A stretch of DNA of 9,106 nt, from assembly GCA_001801285.1 (NCBI GenBank), contig MGXG01000051.1, forward strand, positions 1 through 9,106, given 5' to 3'. The stretch comes from Gammaproteobacteria bacterium GWE2_37_16. Its GTDB lineage: Bacteria; Pseudomonadota; Gammaproteobacteria; UBA9339. A model generated the notes under the pieces. It saw only the letters and a list, made by a program, of their open reading frames with translations. It was not told the origin of the DNA and did not search any database. A program made the position numbers and the translations under genes. Shown here in pieces: positions 1 to 6,322 of this stretch (position 1 is the stretch's first letter; every line of letters begins with the position of its first letter).

Positions 1-11
1 CGATATCTAAT

Positions 12-35
12 ACGCAAGTTAAAACTTGCGGCTAC
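12..35 (+). repeat. Short palindromic repeat, copy 1
   Basis: This 24-base element has 8-base arms (13-20 and 23-30, cgcaagtt/aacttgcg) around a 2-base centre, followed by ggctac. A second copy at 6299-6322 in the same orientation matches it at 21 of 24 positions. One stem pair differs in a compensatory way (T19-A24 here, C6306-G6311 there), and another goes from A-T to G-T. The pattern resembles REP-like or other small dispersed intergenic palindromes. No T-run follows, so a Rho-independent terminator is unlikely. The family name is not known to me. Confidence 0.7.
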
Positions 36-133
36 GTTATGTTTGTGATTCGCCTGTGGTTTTTGAGAAGTTACGAATTTTTTAAAAAATAATATTTTTC
101 CAATTGTAGAGACTTTCCCTAGTGGTTGTCTAT

Positions 134-162
134 TTGCTGAATGATTATAAATTACTTATAAT
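134..162 (+). promoter_or_regulatory. Predicted sigma-70 promoter for zipA
   Basis: TTGCTG (134-139) lies 17 bases from a perfect TATAAT (157-162). Transcription would begin near 169, leaving a leader of about 45 bases before the zipA start at 214. The -35 matches only at TTG, but the -10 and the spacing are ideal. The rest of 36-133 is AT-rich, and I see no other feature in it. Confidence 0.5.
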
Positions 163-203
163 GAATTATTTATTTAAAACAATGAATTTTAAGTCCAAAA
201 ATT

Positions 204-207
204 GGAG
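204..207 (+). promoter_or_regulatory. Shine-Dalgarno site that sets the zipA start
   Basis: GGAG is separated by 6 bases from ATG at 214. An in-frame TTG at 202 would overlap this site and has no ribosome binding site of its own, so the ATG at 214 is preferred. Confidence 0.75.
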
Positions 208-213
208 TGGGAA

Positions 214-1035
214 ATGTTATTGACTATAGCACAAATTGTTTTGTTAATTGTTGCCTTGGTTATCATTGCTCGATTAATATTTTTTTTACAAAAACAACAA
301 CAAAAAAAACGGTTAGTGAAAAAGGAACCAGTTTTATGTGTTGATTTGGAAAGTAGCTTGGAAGTTGGACGGCATGATGATTTGTCGCAACCACCTTTTG
401 CTGAAGATGATTTGTTGACCAACGAGGGGAATGATTTTGATGATATTGGTGAAGTTAGGGTCGTTTCCAGAACCATTGAGATTGTTGATAAAATACCAGC
501 TGCGGAAAAAGAACCAATTGTTTTCGCTAGAAAAAATCATGGACCTAAAACTACTGCTCCTGTTGAACAAATAACATCATCTCCAAAGAAAGTTCAGGAA
601 ACAAATCTTCCTCGCGAAATTATTTCATTGACTATTTTAGCCAAAAAAGGACAGCTTTATGCTGGTTACGATTTGCTACAAGTTCTTTTAGCTGCGGGTT
701 TTCGTTACGGTGATATGAGTATTTTTCATCGCCATGAAAATTTAGATGGAACTGGTGAGGTTTTGTTTAGTTTAGCGCAGGCGGTTCAGCCTGGTACTTT
801 TGATCTTAACGATGTTGGTGCTTTTAGTTGTCCTGGTTTGATTGTTTTTATGGAAGTCAATGGACACGATGATCCTCTTAATGTTTTAAATACCATGATT
901 GATACCGCCAAGTTGCTTGTCGAAGATTTGGGTGGTGATATTTATGACGATGAGCGCAAACCTTTAACAGCTGGAAGTTTGGCACGTTTACGTTCCCGCG
1001 TTTTAATTCAAATGCGGCGCAAGGCAAACATTTAG
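214..1035 (+). CDS. zipA: Cell division protein ZipA
   Basis: ZipA anchors FtsZ polymers to the inner membrane and stabilises the Z ring in Gammaproteobacteria. The 273-residue product has the expected layout. Residues 2-26 are a strongly hydrophobic N-terminal membrane segment, followed by a Gln/Lys-rich basic stretch. Next is a charged, low-complexity linker (about 35-132). The C-terminal FtsZ-binding domain (about 134-273) contains the family signature: a GDMSIFHRHE block, LFSLA, QPGTFD, and a CPGLIVFMEV strand, all close to E. coli ZipA. Length is usual for shorter ZipA proteins (E. coli 328; the linker varies). The start is ATG 214, with GGAG six bases upstream, rather than TTG 202. ligA, the common downstream neighbour, is absent; a convergent unknown gene abuts the stop codon instead. 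A promoter directly upstream suggests monocistronic expression. Confidence 0.95.
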   Translation: MLLTIAQIVLLIVALVIIARLIFFLQKQQQKKRLVKKEPVLCVDLESSLEVGRHDDLSQPPFAEDDLLTNEGNDFDDIGEVRVVSRTIEIVDKIPAAEKEPIVFARKNHGPKTTAPVEQITSSPKKVQETNLPREIISLTILAKKGQLYAGYDLLQVLLAAGFRYGDMSIFHRHENLDGTGEVLFSLAQAVQPGTFDLNDVGAFSCPGLIVFMEVNGHDDPLNVLNTMIDTAKLLVEDLGGDIYDDERKPLTAGSLARLRSRVLIQMRRKANI

Positions 1036-4020
1036 CTACATTCCAAGGCGAGGAGGCGAATCATCTTTTTCTATTACCGTATCTGCTGAAGGTGTTGTTG
1101 CTCGAGGCGGTAAATCTGGAAAATCGCGTCCAGGATTATAGTCGGCGGCTGCCTTGGTTGCAGGTTGGGTTGGGGTGGCACTAAACAAACCACCGCCTCC
1201 TCTGGCTTGTATAGCTTTTGTACTAAGAGAAATGTCTTGTGGCTTGGCGTTCACAGGGATAGTGGCAGCGGCATCATGTTCTTCATTTGATCTTTTTCTT
1301 GCATCTAGGAAATTGGCGACTTTTTCAGCAGCAGCTCCGGCAACAGCGCCACCTAAACTCAATAAAATAGCCCCAACAGGACCTCCAAGCATAAACCCGA
1401 CTGTTGCGCCAGTTACGGCAGCAAATCCTGCAGTACTTTGCCGTGATGCTGTTGGTGCAGTAGTAAACATCTGTGTTATATTATCTTGGTTTATGCCAAG
1501 CTCATTGAATAGTTGTAAATGTTCTTTGTGAGTTGTTATAGAAATTTTGCCAGTTAATAATTCATTGATGGTTTGAATTTTATTTTTCAATAAAAGAGTA
1601 ACCTGGTCAGGTTTTAAATTTGCCTCTAAAGTAGAGCAGCCAGCTTTGAATACTTTGAGGGTATTTTCTTCTTTGAATAGCCAATCTTGAAAATGTGGCT
1701 CAAGCGTAAATTTACCATTATTTATGCTATTGATTATGCTACAAAGCAGTTTACTTGCTGATAATTTATTTATTTCTTCGCTAGATAAGGGGATGTTTTT
1801 CGCTTTTGTTATTTCATTCAATAAAAGCTGAGAACGTGGTAAGTTTTGTACTATACTAATAATTTCTGATTGAAACCAAGATTTACTATTTCCTGCATAG
1901 GTGACTTTTTCTTTGTATTTCGTCAAGATTATGTCTGCTTTTGGTGACAAATTCAATTCCTTGATCAGTTTCTCCAATTCAGGAAGTTTTTCAGCATAAC
2001 TTTTTATTAAAGCACCGTATTGGATAAATTCTTTTCCGCTAAAGATATTGCAAATATTCTTTGCGCCTTCGGAGGGTGGTTCCGCTAATCTGGAAGCCAA
2101 GTCGCCAAAGAATTTTTTTGTTTGTGGTAAAATTTGTTCAATTGAAGATAAAAAAGATCTGACTTGTACTTTATCTTTTTGGGGTAAGGTATTCGTATTT
2201 AGCAGTTCATGCAATGCGTCACAAAGATTTTTTTTGTTTTCATAAAAGTTATGATTAACTATCCAAAATTCTTTTAGGACATTCATTTCCCCTATAGGCG
2301 GCGCTTGTGTGTATATTTTACCTATATCTTCTTTTGTTAAATTTTCTACTCCAAGCTCCTTTAGTAAAGGATTTAATAAATTGCGGTCTATAACATTACC
2401 TGTAGTATTTTTTTTTATGTCTCTAACAATATCTATTGTATGACGATGAGGAATTCCGAAAATTTTACTTAAAATGCCTTCTTCTTTATGTTTAATTTCC
2501 CCATTGTTAAGTCTTGATAATAATAAATTAGCAAGATTTTTATTGGGTATTTTTTCTAGTTCGGTCTTGAACCAAGTTTGCTTTATATTTTTAACTTCAG
2601 TTTCTGAGAGAGAGATACCGATAGACTGTAATTGTTTTACAATATTTTTACTGCTTGTTCCTGGTTTGAAGATTTCACCGAATTTAGAGACATCAGTTCT
2701 GATTTGTCTAAAAATTGCCTCCAAAGTTGGCCGTGGAATTTTCATTAAATTGTTATCTAACCAGGTGTAGAAACCAGGGTGCATTTCTTTACCAATAGAA
2801 GATTGCTGCGTAACTAAGGTAATAAAACGAATTTTAATGGCATTTATATGTGTACGCGACACATAATCTTGTAGTGGTTGTCCTATAGCTTTGACATCTT
2901 TTGCTACACCTTCTACCAGATCGGTATGGTTGGTTTGAAATTTAATAGGAAAGTTAGTTATATTGGCAAACCAATCTCTGGGTGAATTGGTATTAGTTCT
3001 ATCTGTCAAAACTGTCGTTTGATCATTGCTTTCCATAACTTGGATACTGCTATTTTTTGCACAATTGGACAAAATAGCTACAGCTTGTGGTGACAATTCA
3101 ATTTTGGCAATTATATCTGCCAGTTCTTTAAAGTTTTTGGCGTAAGTAACTAGGTCATACATGAAATTAACAAAACTTGGTTGTTCGAAAAGATTGGAAA
3201 AATCATCAACTGCAGCTCTAATAACCGGAAAATTTGGATTGTGTACAAGAAAATCATTTGGATTAAGTTCATGTTTTTTACCCCACATTTTTTCCGCAAA
3301 AGGTAAAAAAACAAACATGGTTGCTAATTTTTCTTGTAGTTGGTTTTTTAAAACAGGATTTTTGATGATATTTTCAGTGACAAATTTTTGTAAAACATTG
3401 TGCAGAGCATTCATGTTTTTGTAAAAAATATCTCCTTTTTCCCTGAATTCATTTAATCTATGAAAAATAGTTAATTTTTTTGTAGTGGTATTTGCTTTGT
3501 TGTTAAGGCTGGTTGTTGGTGTTGTGGAAGAGATGGGGGTTGGTTTGTTTTTATGTGGAAAAAGTTTCGCATATCTTTTTAATTCCTCCTGGTTTGGAGT
3601 GTCTGAGAAATTTTCTTCTTCAGTTGGTTTTGAGATAGAGGAAATAGTTGAATTTAACTCTATTCTTGTTGCTGATTTATCATCGTTATTGATTATAGTT
3701 CTTGGTTTGTCAGTGGTGTTTTTGTGTGGGAAAAGTGCTGCATATCGTTTTAATGCGTCTGAATCTGGCGTGTCTGAGAAATTTTCTTCTTCAGTTATTA
3801 CAGAGCTGGAAGGAGTGGTGGAATCTAATTGGATTCTTGTTGCTAATTCGTCGTTATTTATTGTGGTTTGTAATTTGTCTGTGGCGTTTTTACGTGGAAA
3901 AAGTGTTGCATATTTCTCTTTTTGTGTTTTTGGTGGCTGGGATATTTTCTTAACAGTAGCGTCATCAGATTCAAGAGAAAGGATGGTTTTGCTATCAGTA
4001 GATTTTGGTGTTTTGATCAT
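1036..4020 (-). CDS. Large repeat-containing protein of unknown function, candidate secreted effector
   Basis: I do not recognise the family of this 994-residue protein. N-terminal residues 35-158 form two 56-57-residue tandem repeats plus a partial third, marked by YAxLFPxKN and TEEENFSDTP. Residues 196-482 and 588-857 look like diverged copies of one helical module (shared marks: FYxN, LSPxA, an SW/DWF motif, PxFxxWL, LxxxGI). A partial third copy spans 482-575. Residues 863-903 are Gly/Ala-rich and hydrophobic with GxxxG-like spacing, so a membrane hairpin is possible. The last ~85 residues are Pro/Ala/Thr/Asp-rich and probably disordered. No catalytic motif is visible. The frame extends to a TTG at 4089, adding a hydrophobic 23-residue N-terminus, but that stretch is AT-rich, lacks a ribosome site and overlaps likely promoter sequence. 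I therefore take ATG 4020, although it also lacks a clear Shine-Dalgarno. A PmrA-type box lies 87 bases upstream. Architecture plus box suggest a Dot/Icm-type effector; this is inference. Confidence 0.85.
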   Translation of the reverse strand: MIKTPKSTDSKTILSLESDDATVKKISQPPKTQKEKYATLFPRKNATDKLQTTINNDELATRIQLDSTTPSSSVITEEENFSDTPDSDALKRYAALFPHKNTTDKPRTIINNDDKSATRIELNSTISSISKPTEEENFSDTPNQEELKRYAKLFPHKNKPTPISSTTPTTSLNNKANTTTKKLTIFHRLNEFREKGDIFYKNMNALHNVLQKFVTENIIKNPVLKNQLQEKLATMFVFLPFAEKMWGKKHELNPNDFLVHNPNFPVIRAAVDDFSNLFEQPSFVNFMYDLVTYAKNFKELADIIAKIELSPQAVAILSNCAKNSSIQVMESNDQTTVLTDRTNTNSPRDWFANITNFPIKFQTNHTDLVEGVAKDVKAIGQPLQDYVSRTHINAIKIRFITLVTQQSSIGKEMHPGFYTWLDNNLMKIPRPTLEAIFRQIRTDVSKFGEIFKPGTSSKNIVKQLQSIGISLSETEVKNIKQTWFKTELEKIPNKNLANLLLSRLNNGEIKHKEEGILSKIFGIPHRHTIDIVRDIKKNTTGNVIDRNLLNPLLKELGVENLTKEDIGKIYTQAPPIGEMNVLKEFWIVNHNFYENKKNLCDALHELLNTNTLPQKDKVQVRSFLSSIEQILPQTKKFFGDLASRLAEPPSEGAKNICNIFSGKEFIQYGALIKSYAEKLPELEKLIKELNLSPKADIILTKYKEKVTYAGNSKSWFQSEIISIVQNLPRSQLLLNEITKAKNIPLSSEEINKLSASKLLCSIINSINNGKFTLEPHFQDWLFKEENTLKVFKAGCSTLEANLKPDQVTLLLKNKIQTINELLTGKISITTHKEHLQLFNELGINQDNITQMFTTAPTASRQSTAGFAAVTGATVGFMLGGPVGAILLSLGGAVAGAAAEKVANFLDARKRSNEEHDAAATIPVNAKPQDISLSTKAIQARGGGGLFSATPTQPATKAAADYNPGRDFPDLPPRATTPSADTVIEKDDSPPRLGM
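3547..3918 (-). repeat. Tandem repeat of about 171 bp inside the large unknown gene
   Basis: Two full units and the start of a third encode 56-57-residue repeats. LFPRKN or LFPHKN occurs at residues 40-45, 96-101 and 153-158 of the 994-residue form, and TEEENFSDTP occurs once in each full unit. At DNA level a 27-base block is identical at 3599-3625 and 3770-3796, exactly 171 bases apart. The phase is in frame, so unit loss or gain would keep the reading frame. Confidence 0.85.
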
Positions 4021-4047
4021 AAAAATTTTCTGTATATAAAATGCTAA

Positions 4048-4053
4048 ATTATA
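4048..4053 (-). promoter_or_regulatory. Possible -10 box for the large unknown gene
   Basis: A perfect TATAAT reads on the minus strand here. It would start transcription near 4041, about 20 bases before ATG 4020. No good -35 lies 16-18 bases upstream, and it is 54 bases from the PmrA-like box, farther than an activator replacing the -35 would be. A competing hexamer, TATCTT at 4088-4093, lies 14 bases from the box. Either choice argues against the TTG 4089 start. Confidence 0.25.
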
Positions 4054-4107
4054 AAGCAATATAATATATAAAATAGCAGCAAGTAACAAGATATGGATGG
4101 AGAATTA

Positions 4108-4124
4108 ATTAAGGATTAATTAAG
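4108..4124 (-). promoter_or_regulatory. PmrA-type response-regulator box
   Basis: On the minus strand the sequence reads CTTAAT, five bases (TAATC), then CTTAAT. This is a perfect direct repeat with an 11-base period; the repeat in fact extends to ten identical bases per half (4104-4113 and 4115-4124). It matches the enteric PmrA/BasR box (YTTAAT-N5-YTTAAT) and the tandem cTTAATatT-N2 element described for PmrA control of Dot/Icm genes in Legionella and Coxiella. It points toward the large gene and lies 87 bases before its ATG. It is also 21 bases upstream of the rlmJ -35 in the opposite orientation. The match is seen directly; PmrA binding is inferred. Confidence 0.6.
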
Positions 4125-4144
4125 CGATGAGGCGGATTTTTTTG

Positions 4145-4173
4145 TTGCAATATTGTCAAAGGTCTAATATAAC
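4145..4173 (+). promoter_or_regulatory. Predicted sigma-70 promoter for rlmJ
   Basis: TTGCAA (4145-4150), a 17-base spacer and TATAAC (4168-4173) fit the consensus well. Initiation would fall near 4180, one base before the rlmJ ATG, giving a leaderless or nearly leaderless message. An overlapping alternative (TTGTTG 4142-4147, TAATAT 4165-4170, 17-base spacer) gives a start near 4177. Confidence 0.45.
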
Positions 4174-4180
4174 TTTTTAA

Positions 4181-5014
4181 ATGCAATATCATCACATATA
4201 TCACGCGGGAAATTTTGCTGATGTGTTTAAACATTGCGTTTTAATCATGTTGGTGCAGACGCTTTGTAAAAAAGACAAGCCTTTTGTTTTTCTGGATACG
4301 CACGCTGGTATTGGGCGCTATGATGTAACATCTGCTATGGCGCAAAAAACAGGAGAATATCAAGCTGGTATTTCAGTTGTATATGGCTTTCCTGATTTAG
4401 CCAATGCGCCAGATGTGATTAAAACTTATGTCGATTTGGTGCGTGCGCAAAATCATCAGGATGCAAAAAAAATAGCAGAATCTGAAAATACTTTACATTG
4501 CTACCCTGGTTCACCAGCTATAGTGCAAGCTTTGTTACGCCCGCAGGATCGGATGATTTTGGTTGAATTACATCAAGAGGATGTGAAGTTATTAAAACAA
4601 GAATTTGCACAAGATAAGCGGATCGCGGTACATCATGCTAATGGCTATCAGAGCATGAAGGCTTTTTTACCGCCAAAACAGGGTAGGGGGTTAATTTTGA
4701 TGGATCCGGCGTTTGAAGATCCAAATGATTTTAACAACATTATTGCAGCACTAAAAGATGGACTCGAGCGTTTTCCGCATGGAATTTATGCCGTTTGGTA
4801 TCCAATTAAAGACAATTTGCCGATTCGGGATTTTCAGCAGGAATTGTCTTTTCTTGGCTTCCAAAATGTTTTGTTGACGGAGTTTTCTATTGGTAAAGTA
4901 GCCACTGCCGATACTCATCTTAAGCGTTGTGGTATGGCGATTATTAATCCGCCTTGGCAATTTGCCGAACAATTAGAGCCAGTAATTACTTGGCTTGAAG
5001 CTGTTTTGTGTTAG
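4181..5014 (+). CDS. rlmJ: 23S rRNA (adenine(2030)-N6)-methyltransferase RlmJ
   Basis: RlmJ uses S-adenosylmethionine to methylate N6 of A2030 in 23S rRNA. The 277-residue product is nearly the length of the E. coli protein (280) and is collinear with it. It opens with MQYHHIYHAGNFADVFKH, matching the family N-terminus and supporting this ATG. DTHAGIGRY (39-47) is the methyl-donor-binding loop region. YPGSP follows at 108-112 and VELH at 128-131. The catalytic motif IV reads DPAFE at 175-179 where E. coli has DPPYE, so the second proline is replaced by alanine. A conserved INPPW lies near the C-terminus. No Shine-Dalgarno precedes the ATG, and the predicted transcription start nearly coincides with it. 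It is a single gene flanked on both sides by minus-strand genes of unknown function. Confidence 0.95.
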   Translation: MQYHHIYHAGNFADVFKHCVLIMLVQTLCKKDKPFVFLDTHAGIGRYDVTSAMAQKTGEYQAGISVVYGFPDLANAPDVIKTYVDLVRAQNHQDAKKIAESENTLHCYPGSPAIVQALLRPQDRMILVELHQEDVKLLKQEFAQDKRIAVHHANGYQSMKAFLPPKQGRGLILMDPAFEDPNDFNNIIAALKDGLERFPHGIYAVWYPIKDNLPIRDFQQELSFLGFQNVLLTEFSIGKVATADTHLKRCGMAIINPPWQFAEQLEPVITWLEAVLC

Positions 5015-5019
5015 GTAGC

Positions 5020-5042
5020 TGCGCAGGATTTATTACTGCGCA
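5020..5042. terminator. Stem-loop between convergent genes, weak terminator candidate
   Basis: Arms tgcgcag (5020-5026) and ctgcgca (5036-5042) pair perfectly around a 9-base loop, six bases after the rlmJ stop. There is no clear T-run on either strand, so termination, if any, may need Rho or be inefficient. The sequence gtagc just before the stem also occurs (as its complement) beside the stem of the 12-35 repeat, so this may be a distant relative in reverse orientation. That link is speculative. Confidence 0.3.
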
Positions 5043-5087
5043 CCGACCTTTATGATAACACGGATATACGTTAAGCAATATTTTTAT

Positions 5088-5981
5088 TTACTTACCTGGT
5101 GAGACGATTCGAGTTCTTTTGAACTCTTTTCCAGTTTCCTGTAACTGTTGGTTAAAAGTCTTTGGTGAAAGTTTGCGATGATGAGTGTATGCGGCATTTT
5201 TTTGTAGTTGATTGGTGATTTCTTTCACCGATTTTCTATTAAGTTTAGGTGAATCAAGGTGATGGCGATGACTGAATTGATTAGTATTTTTTATTGATCG
5301 GAAAAAACTTGGAATTGTTGTAATAGTTGGTTGTCTATCGATGGCGTTTATAACAGCTACAACATCTTGTTCTGAAAGATGAAATTCTTTAGGGAATTCC
5401 TGTTTGAGGGTTTGAAAATCTATTTTTTCTATTGGTTCATTTTGTGTGTTATTTATAAAAAATTTATAGTTATAATTTAACAAAGAAAATTGAGCTATCA
5501 AATTTTGGCTATAATATGGTTCCATTAAACCGTTCGCTGAGTTTGGAACTAATAAAATTTCTTCTGGTTTTTGTATCTTTAGCATATTGAGTAATTTACT
5601 AAAAATATTATAAAAATCTTCTGACCAGTCTTTTACTGACACCAACAATGCAGTTATAAATATGCGATTTGCGCTAATAATTGATATATCGTTAAATTCC
5701 ATAGCTTGATCGACCTCATTAAATAATGAGTTATTTTTGCTTGTATTGGAAACAAGTATTTTCTCGAGCAAGTTTGGGGTTAATTTGTCTGATAAGACTT
5801 GTTGTTCAGTAGTGTTTGAATCATGATAATGAATCGTGAAAAAATTTCTGATAAAACTTAATTCTTGATATGCTAAATCTGCAACCGCGGTTGACTGATC
5901 TACAGCTATTTCTGGAGAGGCATTTGCTGTTGGATTTGTTATGAAAAATTGGGGAAGACTTAAGTTTGGTTTTTGCAACAT
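5088..5981 (-). CDS. Protein of unknown function (297 aa)
   Basis: I do not recognise this protein. It has no convincing signal peptide, membrane segment or known catalytic motif. Residues 30-210 look largely helical with many Asn, Gln, Ile and Leu. From about residue 227 to the end the chain is polar and strongly basic, with His-rich patches (HRHH at 238-241, THHRK at 266-270) and a KRTR stretch near the terminus. This could be a disordered or nucleic-acid-binding tail. The ATG at 5981 follows a weak GAG ten bases upstream. Composition resembles the other orphan genes here. It is convergent with rlmJ and divergent from the transporter. An effector role is possible, given the neighbouring large gene, but no regulatory box of the PmrA type is visible and the C-terminus is not acidic. 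Confidence 0.8.
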   Translation of the reverse strand: MLQKPNLSLPQFFITNPTANASPEIAVDQSTAVADLAYQELSFIRNFFTIHYHDSNTTEQQVLSDKLTPNLLEKILVSNTSKNNSLFNEVDQAMEFNDISIISANRIFITALLVSVKDWSEDFYNIFSKLLNMLKIQKPEEILLVPNSANGLMEPYYSQNLIAQFSLLNYNYKFFINNTQNEPIEKIDFQTLKQEFPKEFHLSEQDVVAVINAIDRQPTITTIPSFFRSIKNTNQFSHRHHLDSPKLNRKSVKEITNQLQKNAAYTHHRKLSPKTFNQQLQETGKEFKRTRIVSPGK

Positions 5982-6201
5982 AAATATATATCTCGTAATT
6001 AATTAGTAATTGGGTTTTGTAATTGAAACGGATAAAGTACAAGCTATTTCTTATGTTAATCTGAAAATAGTTTGGTTTTTGCTTAAATTAGTTATAGAAA
6101 TGCTTAAGAAGGTAATGGTTTAGACATTTATGCGCAAAGTTGTTTGATTTTTTATTTTGATAAGACTAAGTTGTGGTTTTTAGATTAGAGCATTTGATTT
6201 A

Positions 6202-6230
6202 TTGAAAAATAACAAGTCATTTTCTAATAT
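6202..6230 (+). promoter_or_regulatory. Predicted sigma-70 promoter for the MFS transporter
   Basis: TTGAAA (6202-6207), a 17-base spacer and TAATAT (6225-6230) form a good promoter. Transcription would begin near 6237. The leader would be about 92 bases and would include the palindromic repeat immediately before the coding start. Confidence 0.5.
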
Positions 6231-6298
6231 ATTGATTTATATAGTAGTTTATTTTGCATATCTTTGCTTTTAGCCTATGTTTATGGGTAACATTTAAC

Positions 6299-6322
6299 AC
6301 GCGAGCTAAAGCTTGCGGCTAC
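6299..6322 (+). repeat. Short palindromic repeat, copy 2
   Basis: This copy matches 12-35 at 21 of 24 positions in the same orientation. Its arms, cgcgagct (6300-6307) and agcttgcg (6310-6317), pair with one G-T wobble around a 2-base centre and are followed by ggctac. It ends six bases before ATG 6329, so an RNA hairpin would sit where a ribosome binding site is expected. Confidence 0.7.

Noticed and set aside
77..90. Perfect AT palindrome (attttttaaaaaat)
   Set aside because: A pure A/T dyad is expected often in this composition and has no G+C stem, so it is not a terminator.
202..213. TTG start extending ZipA by four residues
   Set aside because: It overlaps the GGAG ribosome site that fits ATG 214, and it has no ribosome site of its own.
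3485..4039. Plus-strand open frame of 184 codons opposite the large unknown gene
   Set aside because: It is a shadow of the minus-strand repeat region. It repeats only because the real gene does, and it lacks a ribosome site or family features.
4021..4089. TTG start adding a hydrophobic N-terminus to the large unknown protein
   Set aside because: The stretch is AT-rich like promoter DNA, contains a TATAAT, and has no ribosome site. Its I/L/Y/F-rich translation is what such DNA gives by chance. It is kept only as an alternative.
5995..6011. GTAATT-N5-GTAATT with an 11-base period as a PmrA-like box
   Set aside because: The hexamer does not match CTTAAT, and the site lies within about 15-30 bases of the minus-strand ATG, a poor place for an activator.
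6277..6297. Six-codon upstream frame (MFMGNI) as a regulatory leader peptide
   Set aside because: It has no ribosome site or tell-tale codon run; such short frames arise by chance. It is mentioned only as context for the hairpin.
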